From: Acanthosepion lycidas
Taxonomy: Eukaryota > Mollusca > Cephalopoda > Sepiida > Sepiidae
Assembly (NCBI GenBank): GCA_963932145.1
Contig: OZ010595.1
Span: 75,390,090 to 75,454,089, forward strand
Length of the DNA: 64,000 nucleotides
Reading direction: 5' to 3'
Below, in pieces: positions 22,390-35,027 of the stretch. The notes below the pieces were generated by a model. That model had not been told where the DNA came from and searched no databases. It saw nothing but the letters and a program-made list of their open reading frames with translations. The translations under genes and the position numbers were made by a program. How positions within the stretch are numbered: position 1 is the first letter of the stretch; the number at the start of each line of letters is the position of its first letter.

Positions 22390-23078
22390 TGTTGTAATGG
22401 AATGTCCCACACTCTATATTGCCTATGTGGACTGACTATATCGGTAGATTATGCATAGATATACCTGCCAACTTGCTTTGGCAATTAGTTGGAGATTCAT
22501 GCTGTGCTGGGCGAAGTGTCTGTCTTCAGGCAGAGAGGAACCCAGGTGGGGCTGTGTTGAAGGGCAGAGTGGCAGACAGCTACCTATGGGGAATTTTTGG
22601 CAGAGATTTGATCCCGCATTAAAAACATCCTTGTGCCACATCCTGCTACACGGGGGAGGGAGGGGGGATAAGGTAAATATCCTTGCTTTGAGAATTAGTC
22701 TAAGTTGGAGATTCATCTCCAGCTGTACCGGTCAAACTCTCTGCCTCTGGGCAGAGAGGATACCCAGACGAGACTGTCGAAAGGCAGAGCCTTGTTTTGG
22801 GGGAAACAGCTACTCGACCCCATTTTATACAGGGAATTTTTGGCCAAGCCTATGGGTTCAGACACCCTACATTGAATTCAGCCTTATGCCACATCTGTGT
22901 GGGACAGTTGGTAGATATCCTTGCTTCGGGACTAACTAGCCTGCTAACCAATTCCCTGTCTTTCAGTCATGTATTCTTTTACAATAAACCTCTCTTTCTT
23001 TCATCTACATGCATGTTGCTGTTCCTTTCACTCAAGTACCATCTTTGTCTGTTTGTAATGTTCTTTAAGAATACAACA
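22390..23078 (+). mobile_element. LTR-type unit enlarged by two structured modules
   Basis: The ends are the inverted pair TGTTGTA and TACAACA. The first 90 and last 160 bases match the 245-bp LTR at 45,250-45,494 (inverted orientation), including GGAATGTCCCACAC, ATTCCCTGTCTTTCAGT and a TACAATAAAC polyadenylation-signal region. This copy is 689 bp because about 440 bp has been added in the middle, between ATATACCTG and ACTAGCCTGC. No matching target duplication is seen (cagac against caaat), no internal retroviral genes adjoin it, and no second LTR is present, so it is treated as a diverged solo LTR. The 162-codon frame across it is a by-product of GC-rich module sequence. Confidence 0.7.
22491..22920 (+). 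repeat. Two copies of a structured ~200-bp mobile module
   Basis: Copy 1 spans about 22,491-22,682 (internally shortened) and copy 2 about 22,702-22,920. Both share GCAGAGAGGA, GGGAATTTTTGGC and a GTGCCACATC region, and end GGTA(A/G)ATATC. Each is bounded by variants of TTGCTTTGGGAATTAGT (at 22,473, 22,683 and 22,921). The related LTR at 45.4 kb has a single TTGCTTCAGGAATTACTAG and no module, which looks like the empty site. A solitary copy lies at 37,185-37,388. Predicted stems: GGAGAT/ATCTCC, and a GGG/CCC stem with compensatory change against the 37 kb copy. Confidence 0.7.
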
Positions 23079-23198
23079 CAAATGAAAAAAAAATTTTCCA
23101 CAGAATACCCTTGTAAAATAGAAAGGGTGTCTGAAAGTTAGGATGCTTGTTATGCAAAGGTAAATATGATACATGACCTCACATCTGAATTGTATATT

Positions 23199-23448
23199 TG
23201 TTATATTCCATGCTAAGGGAATAAATACTTAACATTTATAGAAGAAAAGTTTATTGTACACAACTAGTACAATATGAAATACAGTACAGTTATACACACA
23301 GGTCAATCTAGTATTGAGTGCCACTAATTGGAAGGTCAGATGTCTTTCTTTCTCTCTCTCTCTTCCTCCAGTAGACAGTGGACTTTATAGACACTTACTA
23401 CCTATAGTGTAATCATTCATGGGGGTGACTGGTTATTCCATTACATCA
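23199..23448 (-). mobile_element. Solo LTR with perfect 5-bp target duplication
   Basis: On the minus strand it begins TGATGTAATGGAATAACC and ends GGAATATAACA, so it has TG...CA ends. It is flanked by identical ATATT (23,194-23,198 and 23,449-23,453). It carries a TACAATAAAC polyadenylation-signal region in the same place as the LTRs at 22.4 and 45.3 kb. The shared TGTAATGGAAT start suggests one superfamily, probably Ty3/gypsy-like, but no gene is attached to confirm it. The intact duplication means it arose by LTR-LTR recombination after integration. Confidence 0.85.
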
Positions 23449-24536
23449 ATATTGTAAAGGAATGATAATGCTTTGCAGATGGATATATAAACAATCAGTC
23501 CAGAGTTGATTAAGAACAATCTCTCAGACATCAGAGGAGAATGTAATGTCTTTATATCCAACAAGAGTGTGGTACGAGTCCCACAGACTAGCCAAGGGTA
23601 ACTTACAAAATATTAAATAAAATGCTAAGTAGTGAGAATTCAAGTCTCATGTTATCATTTAATTAGTATCCCCATTTCATTGCAATGGCATGAAAAGCAA
23701 AGGAATTAACATTTATAAAAGGAAATCTTTTTACATTCCCAAAAGTAAAAAGATAAATGTTGTTTACAATTAACACTGCTGCAATGATTGCAGAAGAGTA
23801 TAGCTTTAATATTGAAAGGATGTGTAGGTTTAGAATAAGTTTTCAATGCTTACAAAGAACTGTAGGATAGAAAAAAAAATAAAAATAAAAATTTAAAAAA
23901 GAAGTTAAGGTAAGCAGTCAAGCATACATTTTTATTCTAAGACTTCCATATTAGACAAACCTCAATCTTTGATACCAAAGCAGACAGGGAAGAAAGTTAT
24001 TTCAGAAGTCTGGGAATGCTCAAGATTTTTCCCATACAAATTAATGTTAATTGCTTACACCATTTCAGATAACAGAAGAAACGTGTCCCATTATAGGTCT
24101 TTTATAAAAGTGAAGTAGTTTAACATGAACTTTCAAAAAAAAAAAAAAAAAAAAAAATTGTACTGATGTAGGTCTTTCATAAAAGTGGTGTCACAAAAAC
24201 TTTTCAAAAGTTGTCGTACCTGTATTTATACTGAGCATCAAATCTTTAGCACTTTAACCTAAATGAACAAAATGTTTTGTTAGCTGATGAAAAATGTCCT
24301 TATCAATACTTCCAATTTCAAGCCACAATTTTTTTTTTAAACTATTAGTATTCATATTATACTGAATAATTCTTTCCGTTAAATATATTGTCTATCTTCC
24401 ATCCCATCTTTACGAATAACAAATGAAATCAATCTGGGTTTCCTTTTTATTTTTCACTACTAATTGTTTTATACTTACTATACATGACCAGCATTACTGA
24501 AAATGGAACTTTGAGAAAGATTTGTTTTTTTACTAT
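23449..24536. other. Non-coding tract
   Basis: A short direct repeat (TAGGTCTTT.ATAAAAGTG) occurs near 24,090 and 24,170 on either side of a poly(A) run (about 24,137-24,159). No other element is recognised. Confidence 0.5.
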
Positions 24537-24966
24537 CCTTCCTAATCCAGGTTCTGCCAAGCATTTACACAAGCTTGTTAGGTAGGTTATTTGCTGCTTT
24601 CCTCTGATCCCTCTTGCCTTCAATGTCCTGTGAGTGCCAAATTTTCTAAGTCTTCTTTCCTCATTATGTCTTTCTGATTTTAAGTATTCTTTGTTTCCAT
24701 TTTCCTTTAAAGGTTGCTTGTTCAGTCCACTGTATTCTCAGCATCCTTCTGTAGAAATAGTCTTGATCTGTGAAAAGATTGTTCAGCATTCACTTCCATA
24801 GAGGAGGACCTATATTACATAACAATTCAGCACTTTTCTCCTTTGCTTCTAATGAAATTTTAATACTTTGCATCTTTCAGTATTCCAAAGTGCCTTCAGA
24901 TTTTGGTATCACATATTCTGTCCTTTGTTAAGATACTTCCTAGATATTTAAATTGTTGTACTTAGT
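24537..24966 (-). pseudogene. LINE-A C-terminal fragment
   Basis: On the minus strand broken frames spell KYLGSILTKDRI-like text, then the region before QSFHRSRLFLQKDAENTV-like text, then LRKLGTHRTLKARGIRGK, ending at GTTCTGCCAAG. The order matches the plus-strand copies at 9.3 and 57-58.7 kb. The 5' border is where similarity fades near 24,966. Frameshifts make it inactive. Confidence 0.75.
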
Positions 24967-25199
24967 TGATTTTTAGTGACTACAGTTTGTAGTTTGCATC
25001 TTGGGTGATTTATTTAATGTCAAATACAAGTAAAAGAAAAAAAATTACAAGGTATTATTAATTAGACACGGTTCAGGTTCCAGTTTATACCTTGGAAGGT
25101 GGGCTCCTTTTAGGAGAGTTTTTAACTGTGCAAGGAATGCAGTATTCTAAGACCTTCTGACAAAGCAGAAGAAGCACAATAAAGAAAAAAAATCCCTTT

Positions 25200-25335
25200 C
25201 TAAGGAAGTAGTGGCGAGACTACCGAATTCGATAGTGGTCAAAGAGCTGGCATCACAGGTCATTACTGACGAGTTTAATCCTCACTGGGTTCCCTATACT
25301 TCTGTGGCCTCGTTTCTCTGATGCTGAACTAAGGT
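25200..25335 (+). mobile_element. Possible tRNA-like SINE head
   Basis: GATAGTGGTCAAAGAGCTGG resembles a box A region and GAGTTTAATCCTCAC resembles a box B region, about 45 bp apart as in a tRNA. No acceptor stem closes, so it is not a tRNA gene. The tail is not shared with the other SINEs in the window. Confidence 0.4.
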
Positions 25336-27580
25336 ATAAAATCAAGATAAACATTTATGAACTTCTGTATTCTTCATGAATGAACGACCTTTTAAATATT
25401 TTTAATCGGCTATATACCCTCCTCTCCTTCAATTACCGTCTTCTTCCCCTAAATCAGAAAATAAAACTTAATCTTATTTTTTTTCTCCAATGGCTAAAAT
25501 TTCGTCGTAGTAAAAAATGTAAAAAATATTCCTTAAAAGAAAAAAAAAAAAAAAAATATAATAATAATAATATACACACAACAGTTTTTTTTTTTATTAT
25601 TTCTCTTCTTTGGGGAAAAATGACATTTTTATTATGGTTTCAATTTCATCCAAGAAATTTCCTTCATTCTAAAAAATATTTCAAATATTTTCAATTTTTA
25701 ACATTATCTACTCCGGAATTCCTGTTCCTTTTATGGATTCAATTTTATTTTAAAAACAAAAAGCGTCTAAAAATAAATAAATAAATAATGCTTTTTTTTT
25801 TCTTTTTTTAAATGTGGGACCAAACTGACGTAAACAAGAAATAAATCAGCTAAAAAAAGATTAATTAAAATCACCTATTAATTTAATTTTGGTTTGGTAT
25901 TTGCTACAGACAAAAAACTACTGAAACAAAAATTTCATTTTAAAACAAAAAAAAAAAAAAATCGTGCTAGAAAATGTCTCTTAGCCAGAAAATGGTAAGT
26001 CGTTAAAATAAAAAAGAATTCAATGACTGAAAAAAAAAAAAAAAAAAAGTCTACAATTCACGACTATCGGCAAATTTGGACATTTAAAGAACAAAGAAAA
26101 TAAAAGTGTTTATTTTATTATTTTTATTTATAGCTTTACCTCCAAGCCTCCAGTGATATGACTGGACATTGCACATGGTGGTCGTATTTCTACTACGAAA
26201 CACTGTCAGGCTGTCAGCATAGTAGTAGACATTATTTATTACAACACACGAGTCTAAAAACGATATCATGTGCACGTGTTTAAATTTAAAACACTACCGG
26301 CGAAAGCAAATTTTGTTGTTTTTTTGTTTTGTTTTGTTTTTTTGATTATTCAAAAAAAAAAAAAAAATTATCAATCGTCTTTAACGGTAACTCAAGAGAT
26401 GGAGTGTATGACTATGAATGCTTAAGAAACCGACACGCTTCAAAAAATGAAAGAAACGAAACTTTTTTTCTTCTAATGTCGGGGCGGAGGAACAGTCCCA
26501 GAAAAGGAGGCTAAGACCAACAATAAAAGTAGCCAATGTGATACTTAAAAAAAAAAAAAAAAAAAAAATGAAAAGATAGGAATGGCAACTATTCATTTTT
26601 TTACGCCTACATGTCAAACAAAATATTGTCAATAATATCTTCATGTCTGAATAGCTAAGAGAGGAAGTAGGAGAGGGGGAAAAAAAAGACAACGTATTTA
26701 ATTATAATGTATACTTTTTTAAAAAAAGCATAGAAACCAGTTGATGATGATACATTGCCTTCTATCATTCCATCACATAATAAAAAGCCGCATTTGTCTT
26801 TTCTTGCTTCTCTACCCAAATCAGTCTTCCAAAAAAACTAATTTCTCACAACACTGATCTCACTTATATGCCTTTTAGTCTTAGTTTTATGAGTGGATTG
26901 CACGTTTTTGAATCTCTTTTAGTTTTAACAATTATACCCAAATTCCAAAATATAAAGAAACTGCTTAGCACGTTACTGTTAATATTTTTAAATGGGGGGT
27001 ATTTTTAAAAAATATTGCTAAAAAAATAAATCCATGAAGAAATCTGATAAAAATGCACCCAGAAAAAAAAAATAGATTTTTAAGTCAATCAATCAATATT
27101 AATGATCGAAGAAATGTTTTCGGAGCGAGAAAACGAAATCTGAAGAGATCTTTTGCTCTAGGGATGTTTCCTCCAAGATAAATCATTTATTATTAAATCA
27201 AAATCGTAGCAATTATTTTTCTTTACTAATTATTACAAGATCCTTAAAAAAAGAAAATGATTTTTAAATTAATAAAAATATCATCCAGGGGGGATTCTGC
27301 AAATTGATCGTCTTTCTTCCCTTACTTAGGACATCAAATTAAAATTAATAAATTTAGTTAGGATGTATTTTTTTTAATAATAAATAACGGAACGCAATAA
27401 AAATAATTTTACTAAAATTCGTCTAGCTATGTTAGCTCAAGAAAAGATTATTTTTCATAAAGTACATACACACTTATTTTCTCAAACAGAAATGGAATTC
27501 AAGAACCGAAACCAGAAAGTATATGTGACAAAAAAAAATAAATACCATCTTTGGCCACAGTTTGAAATTTCGACTTAAGG

Positions 27581-27614
<34 letters not shown>

Positions 27615-28794
27615 TGTAGAAATTTTTATTGATTATCTCACGACGAAATATGACAAACAAAGGCGATTTAAAAATAATTCCAATCTCTTTCTCAATCCAA
27701 ATTAGCATTTTATGTTTTGAAGTTTTGATCTAAGACAACAAAAGTAGTAAAACAAACAACTTTTTAACAAGAGACTAAGTTTCATAAATTCATTTTTTGC
27801 CCCCCTCCTTTTTTGATTGGTTAATTAAATTGAGAAAAAAAATGAAAGAAAGCGTGCCCTGAGTATGATACTTGGAGGCTCATGACGTTTGGTTTCTGAA
27901 CAACGGATGGTGTGTTGTTCTTAAAATGATAAAAATTATTTCACCGAAGAAAACCACGTGTCTTAAGCTTATATTTGATTTCTAGGGAAGGTTTTCTTTA
28001 GGAGGGTTAAGGCAAGGGTTAGAGGCGACGTTTGCTGAATGTCCGTCTGGTCCACGGGTATGTGGTAAAAAGTTAATTAAAAAGGAACAATGTGTGTTTA
28101 TTCAGAACTGACGACACGATCGTCTTAGTCTTTTTTTTTTTTCAAGAGATGCGGATTGTTTAAACAAACATTAGTGGTGACCTATGCCTCGGACCAAGTG
28201 GTCGGGGTGGTTTGTGTAATGAGTACAAACAAGATTTTGCACGCAGAAAAACTTAGTTTTATAAAGACTGTGCTTAATAATCTGATGAGCTATGTCAATA
28301 AATCTTTTTGAATTATTAATGCTTTTAAAATTATTTCAAAAGATATTTTCTTTGTATGGCACGTCAACGTATCATTTATGAAAAAAATGCCTTAAAAACA
28401 TAAGAAAAAAAAATGGAAAAAAAATAGGACCTATGTCTTTTCTAGGTTTTCTTAAAAGTAAAAAAACTAAGACTTTAATTTTTTACATTTTTGTTCGTTT
28501 AAACTAAAGGGATATCAAAGTATGTTTTTTTCCTACGCAAAACCAGCTAAAAAATCCAACTCCACTAACTTTTACACTAAAATCGATTTGACATTTGTCA
28601 AATCAATTATATTGGAGCTATTAGAATTTAAATTTGAATCGAAAAAAATTTAAAGTTCCTGTCTAATTGGAAAAAAAAAAAACTGAAGAAAACGAATGCA
28701 TAGATTTTCATTTCAGGATAAAATTATCGAGACGAATAGCTGTGCTAAATATCGAAGACAGTTTTCAAAATATTACAATTTTGTAATTATGTGC
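25336..28794. other. Repeat-poor AT-rich tract
   Basis: This is one of the least repeat-dense parts of the window. It holds poly(A)/poly(T) runs (for example about 25,541-25,556, 26,030-26,048, 26,548-26,568 and 27,582-27,606) but no recognised transposon. Frames such as 25,380-25,784 are asparagine/lysine/phenylalanine-rich products of base composition. No splice-bounded coding segment is convincing. Confidence 0.5.
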
Positions 28795-29222
28795 AGCATC
28801 TCTTCAAGACGTGGGCAATCATGGCTCTCCGCAACTTCCTATCTTTCGTAGCTTCGTAGTTCTCCTCACTATTGCTCTCCATCACTGTTAGTGTTCTTAT
28901 CATCCATTTACTTACACAAGGTTGACTCGTTAGGTAGTTGTTTCTCTCTGTCGAGTGTTGGTCAAATTCTCTTTAACCCTCTTTCCTCAGGTGTCCCAGA
29001 AATTTAAATTATCTCTAGTACAAGTGTCATTTTGGATTCTATTTTCTTTGAAATTTCCTCCTTGCTCTCTCTACGATATTCTCAGTATCCTTCTGTAGAA
29101 CCACATCTCCATTTGTCTCAAGTCTTCACTTCATCTGTGAAGCGATTGTCCAGAATTCACTCTCAGTAGATAGATATTATTTCGGCAATCTTATTCTTAT
29201 GTAACGAAATTTTATTTAATTT
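28795..29222 (-). pseudogene. LINE-A C-terminal fragment
   Basis: Minus-strand copy with the expected order: decayed SECWTIASQMK, then the block read as VVLQKDTENIV, then LGHLRKE, then the 3' part whose plus-strand form contains GCAATCATGGCTCTCCGCAACTTCC. It is frame-broken and 5'-truncated at a T-rich tract near 29,222. It is the only large element in the otherwise repeat-poor 25-37 kb block. Confidence 0.7.
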
Positions 29223-29430
29223 TTGTTTTATTGAATTTTTTTTTTACTGGTAACTTACCAGTGGTAAGTGATTTTATTTATACTAGGACGAAATTGAAAC
29301 AAATCACAGATTGCGTTGGAATAGCGAAAAATGCTTTCCAGAAAAAACAAAAAACAAAACAAACACTTTATTTTTATTTTTTTGTATCACGAATTTTTTT
29401 CCACACCGATACTCAGTATTCTGTTTTGAT

Positions 29431-29745
29431 TTGAGGTGTGGAAATAACCAGGCTCATAATCTACTACCCGTTTAAAAGTTGCTGCTCTGATTTATTAATA
29501 AAACAAGATTTTTCTATTATTGTTACAACACTTCTTACAGGATGCATGTTGTCGAGCCTGTTTTAAAACCGATGGTTCATACTTTTGCCGGGAGTCGTAT
29601 TTAAAGTTATATGGCCAAACAAAGTAGTCGTGGAATTCGTTAAAAGATCTTGTGATAGATTTTTGAATTTTCATTTTTGAAGAATATATTCGCGCTGTAA
29701 CGCTCGCCCATAAGCTTAAGAAGCATTATTTCACACCTCAGTGTT
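29431..29745. mobile_element. Candidate inverted-repeat element
   Basis: The left end TGAGGTGTGGAAATAA and right end TTATTTCACACCTCA are inverted copies with a single extra base. The 315-bp interior is non-coding. No convincing target duplication flanks it. It could be a MITE of unknown superfamily or a chance pair. Confidence 0.4.
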
Positions 29746-31734
29746 TGTTACTACTACGTAGCTTTACGTTGAACAGCAATTGAAATATAGTCATTGGTAG
29801 TAGCATTTCAGATCCAAGACCAAAACTGTTCATACGAGGTACTTGAATGAATGGCACTGAAAGTAACACTTTAAAAATATATAAATAGCAGTAAGTAACC
29901 CATTGATAATTTTCTCCTTTACACCTCTTGTTTTAGAAAACTAAGCTCAACTCAAACGTAAGCAATTATATTCGTCCAGAAATCCTATTGGCTTGAAAGT
30001 GTGAAACTAATTCTAGAGATGATCGTGTCCGATTTCAGATACACCCTTTTATTTTGTTTTGTTGTTTTTCTCTCCCTCTGGGCTTTTCACAAGATACTGA
30101 TCTTCCTTCCTTTCCCATGTAATTACACACAAAAAAACTATCTACTGCATAGGCATTCATCCACTTATGGTAACGTTCGGTAAAAGCGGTTGAAATCCTG
30201 TTACGTTACCGGTTACCTGTTTCCAACATTTTTTTTTTTTTTTTTTTAATATTCTTTGGCATGTGTTGGCACCTAAAAAAGGTCAACTCATAAAATAGGG
30301 AAATTTGGTGGTGGGGGACTAATTCTTGTATAGACTTCTTATCATAAGTTTTGGTCGCGACACTTGTCAGAATCGAAAAATATTGTTGATTTGTTATCTA
30401 GAAGTGTCCCCCCAGTTTGTTTTTGTACCCCAAAAAACAAAAAAAAAACAATAATAAAGTTTAAACTGTTAAGAGTTTCACTTTACTAAATTAGTTCGTT
30501 CTGGGTAATTTACATTTTAAATTTAAATTGTGCTTAAGAAATACTAGCTAAAAAACTTAAAAATTAGAAAAATTAACGAACCTAAAGAAAGTATATTTCT
30601 TTAATCTTTATATTTACGAATGAGTAAAAATACGGGTCAAAAATTAATGGACCACAACCACAATGCTTCAAAAATAATACTGCTAAAACAGCTAGAAAAG
30701 GTAAAAGGTTTATATTTCATTTTATTTTTAGTTAGAAAAAAGGTTAATCTAAGAAAGGGCTGTCCATTGGGAGCAATGTAGTTTCAGTGATCTGTAGCGA
30801 GTTTGATCATAACGCGATACATGTGGCCTTGTGCCAAGCTGAAAATAATTTTTTATGCCATAAAAAAATAAATGTCAGTAAGGTTGATCGTTCAAATATG
30901 AATTTTAAATTGAAGCAATTGAGACGTCTGGTTATTTTTGTTGATTTAGTAAGTTTTTAGTGGACAAACTTACTTTTTTTCTCTTGGCAATAATAAAGTT
31001 AATAAAATGCTTCTATTCCACAATTTAAAATAACTTCTTTAAAAAGAAAAAAAAGAAAAAAAACGTACGTTTTCTTTTGAGAATGTACATTTTTTTTTTT
31101 TTGGTCCTTCGATGTTTGTTTCACATTTTAACAAAATACTCGTTTAGATATGAAAAAAAAAAAAACATGTGTAAGAAGCTAAAAAGCTGCTTCTTTCACT
31201 CGTCACAAAAAAGGTTGGATGTCAAAAACACACCCTTGAAAATATTTCAAGTATTCAATTTCAAACAAATCGCTAGACTACCGTTTATTTTTACTACTGG
31301 GTCCGTTTATGAAAAACAGTAGCGATTTAAAGTTTGTTTTGTTTGTTTTTTTTAAACATACACATAAGGATGTAGTAGATACAACAAAAAATAAGAAAAT
31401 TAAAGACCCGTCAACTTCAACTAATGAAATTGTCTAGGTGTCATAGATATGCAAGCGAAACCAATGTTGTTTAACCGTAACGGTTGTCTTAAGGGCTAGG
31501 AGAGTAACATTGGGAACATGGTCAGTCAGTCTTACCGGCGAGGAATTTCAAGACTGGAATAATTAATTTAAAATGAACAATGGAAATTGAAAGATGTTAA
31601 TTTTTTTTTATCATTGTTGTCCAGGAAATTTAATTCGTTTCGTGTAATAAATAAAAAGCAGAAAAGTTACTTAGTAAGCGGGCAATAAATAGTAAAAATG
31701 TATTTCCTCAACGTAGTCAAGTTCACTAAATTCT

Positions 31735-31768
<34 letters not shown>

Positions 31769-34642
31769 CTCTAATCAACCCAGCCGTTATTGCTCAATCG
31801 ACAGGTAAATGAATTGTGTTGGGCGCGAAATTGAACACCTGACTTGACGAGACAGGATCCACGGGATAGTTGTCATGATCGTCATTTACTCAGATCAATA
31901 GAGTTAAAATAAAATTAATATCACAAAATATAGTTTTTAAGTTTGTTTCTTTTAATTAATTGAAATAAAATTAAAATAATTTCGTTTTAAAAGAGGAATA
32001 AAAGACGTTTAATCGACGTCAACGTGATCTTTGTTTATCATGGTATTTAATTTGCATAAATTAAGCATGTTTTTGTTATATAATTTGTGTGATGAATGTA
32101 GTCAAACAATAAAATCAGAAAGAACAAAATTTCTCAAAATGGCAAGCAATTAAGCAGCGTTTTTTTCAGTGGCTTCTTGTGAAATCGAAATTGACGTGAA
32201 ATATAAATAAAAGTACTAAGAAAAATAAAATAAAACGTAAATTTGACACGAAAAAGAAAAATTTAAGCTAGAAAGAACTCTGTGTCTCTTTTATTTCAAC
32301 GTTCAAATTAAAATACTGAGTAAAGGTCATTTTAAACATTTTTTTAAAATTGCAATTTAAATTATTTAGTCATTATTAGTAGATACAATGTTTGAGCCGA
32401 AATCCCTTAAAAAATAAATAAAAGTGTCTACCGGCCTAGAGATGGAGATGCCCTCTTAAAAGAAAACGAACCTTTGAAAATAGAACTTTTTTTAGCAGGA
32501 TTTCCCGAACCTAAGGCCGGCAGACATTAATTTCACTGAGTATTATAAACTTGTATGTTTCTACTGAAACACGTGTATATCCACTACTTTACTTCAATTA
32601 ACGACAACATTTAATTTTTTAAAAATGTGTTAAAAAAAGCCATAATACTTAGTAGCAGAGATATAATTAACGGTGTGCGTGTCTAAAACAGAACGAACAG
32701 ATAAGAAGTGTAAGGGACTTTTTTCTTTTTTTACTAATCTTACTTACGCGGATTATTCAGTCATTTTTAACTGTACATATACAATGCTCGTCGTCTACGA
32801 AAAAGACAGATGAATGTGAGAAACAATTATTAAATTGAAAGAAATTTCAGTCAAAAATTAATAATGATTAATTTAAATAAAAATCCGAGTGTTAAGAATT
32901 CTAGCTTTAGTTTAAAAAACATGTTTTTTCATGTGTCTTTTTTTTAATTTTTGTTTGTTTTCTTTTAAACAAAAGCTAATGAATGTCATTGTCACATTTA
33001 CATAAAGAAAGCTCTCTAAAGCAGCCAAGAATAGTCCAGTTTTAAAATCAGTAGTAACTTTATTACTACATCTAAAAAAAAAAAAAAAAAAAAAAAAAAA
33101 GTATACCTTTTTGTACTAAACTTATTTTAGCAGAAACAAACCTCGAACAATCTAATTTCACCACTTATCAGAGCTTATTTTGTAATTTTACCTTCAAAAA
33201 ACTATAGACATAGAAAGGTAAAAGGTGTACAACACAATGTGCGTGACAGGCAAGAAAAAGGTAAACAACAATAAACACGTGTACAGTTTGTGTAGAAAAA
33301 CGTTTGTATCTTAAAAATTAATGTTGCAACCGTCAGTTTCCACTAATTTTGATAAGCGATCATAAAATGTAATAAAAAATACATTTTTTTTTTTACCTAT
33401 TTTTTCTCTTTGGGAACTGAGGCATTATTTTTTTAAACACGTCTTTCTTTTTAAATGGGTGTCAAGTTTTAAGGAAGAACACTTGAAAAGCAAAGTGAGA
33501 AGTTATTTTACAGGACAAGTAGTGTAGTGATGGATGGAAATATACAGTGGAAGAAACAAATATAGACAAAGATATGTTAATTTATTTTGGCAAAATACTT
33601 GAATAATGAAAAATTTAGATTAAGAAACAAAAATAGCGGTTTTTTATTGGGAATTTATGTTACGTCAAAAAAAATAAAAAAGGCATGTCTAAGTGAAAAA
33701 TCAAGATTTTGTAAAAGAAAACGTAGTTATATACACACACACACACACATATTTATTGAAGAAATAATAATTTAAAAAAATAATTGCATATATTGAGTTG
33801 TTACAGTTGTAAAATAAATGAAATGTCACAGCTGTTGTGCAAAGAATTCTGGGTAAAAGCAAAATATTTCCAATCAATTTATTGCGAAATGAAAGAATAA
33901 AACCAAATGTGAAGAAAATATAAAAAAACAAACAAACAAAAAACAACCTAACAAAGCAATTAAGAATAGAATTGGTTGCAAGTAACAATGATATACGTTT
34001 TAAAAGTTTTTATTTATTTTTCTAATTTCTTTTTTAAAAGAATTTTTTTTAATTTTTAGACAATTAAAAAGAGGTCCCATTCCCAATATTTTAATAAGGA
34101 AACCGACATGCCCACCCCCCCAAAAAAGAAACATTTTTTGAAATATTAAAAAAATTTTTTTTATATATATTCAATGAAAACAGTAGATAATTTAATAAAT
34201 GAATTCCTAATTTTATCAAACACAGAAATTTAAATAAATTTAAAGAAAAAGGTAATTTTCTCAGCAAAATCCCGAAAGGAAAATTAAATAAAATGCCGTT
34301 AGTGTCGTTCAGAGATAAATTGGTTCAAACAATTTATTATACATAATAATGAAGGAGAAATTAGCTAAAACAATAATAAAGGAAGCAAGTATTTTTTTCA
34401 AGGGGTCAATAATTATCCAAAATGAAACCAAGCTTACATTTCGAACAACCGCGGTACAACATAGCTGTTTTCTCAAAGGCCGGTTTTGGAAAGAAATAAC
34501 AGCTTAAATATTAAAGTGTCGATTATTATCTACTTGTAATATCTGTAACATATTTTCTTCTTGAATAAAATGACCACACAAAAGAAGTGACTCACTGACG
34601 AACTTAAAATTAAGAAAAATAAACAAAACTTTGACCACTCAC
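29746..34642. other. Repeat-poor AT-rich tract
   Basis: Apart from one short MITE (32,425-32,526) nothing is recognised. There are poly(T) runs (about 30,228-30,247 and 31,737-31,764), a poly(A) run of about 27 (33,074-33,100) and a short (CA)n at about 33,732-33,750. The small frames here reflect composition only. A segment at about 31,790-31,870 has tRNA-like words but no closing stems. Confidence 0.5.
32425..32526. mobile_element. Short MITE of about 100 bp
   Basis: TGTCTACCGGCCTAG at the left and CTAAGGCCGGCAGACA at the right form imperfect inverted ends around 70 bp of non-coding sequence. The GC-rich ends contrast with the surroundings. The superfamily is not assigned. Confidence 0.55.
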
Positions 34643-34768
34643 CTTCCGTAGCTGTATTCCCGGGTAAGATCCTCGTATAAACAGGAGCCAAAGGAAAGGA
34701 TAATACAAAATCCGGAATGTCTCCAAGTGTATCTGGTTTCGTTCCGTTACAATGGCCGGAAACTTTCT
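34643..34768 (-). other. Candidate exon, 126 nt, splice-bounded
   Basis: On the minus strand the segment is preceded by ...CAGAATTTTAG and followed by a strong donor, GAAG|GTGAGTGG. It is 126 nt, exactly 42 codons. Two frames are open throughout: one starts RKFPAIVTERNQIHLETF, the other includes GHCNGTKPDTLGDIPDF. The third has one stop. Base composition is clearly less AT-rich than the flanks, and it lies in the repeat-poor block. I do not recognise the protein. It could equally be a 5' untranslated exon or chance; the polypyrimidine tract before the acceptor is weak. Confidence 0.3.
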
Positions 34769-35027
34769 CTAAAATTCTGATATAATAAATGAAGCCACGT
34801 TTTTAAACCCACCTCGAATTAATCGATTCTATTTTAAACTGTATTTATTGATACTTTACAAAGCGCTGAATAAATTGCCAACAGAAAAGTTATATATTTA
34901 ATATTTAGTTTAAAAGAAATATTTTTCTTTTTTTTTTTTTTACGTCAGAAAAATTATCTTTTTATTTTATTATTTCATTTCTCACTTTGAGAATAAAAAA
35001 GAAATTTTGCCCCACTTTATATTTCAG

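Noticed and set aside
22451..22939. 162-codon open frame
   Set aside because: It lies wholly within an LTR and its inserted structured modules; the length comes from GC-rich non-coding sequence, and no protein motif is present.
28283..28310. CTGATGAG word as a further hammerhead
   Set aside because: No GAAA and no pairing helix II follow at the required distance.
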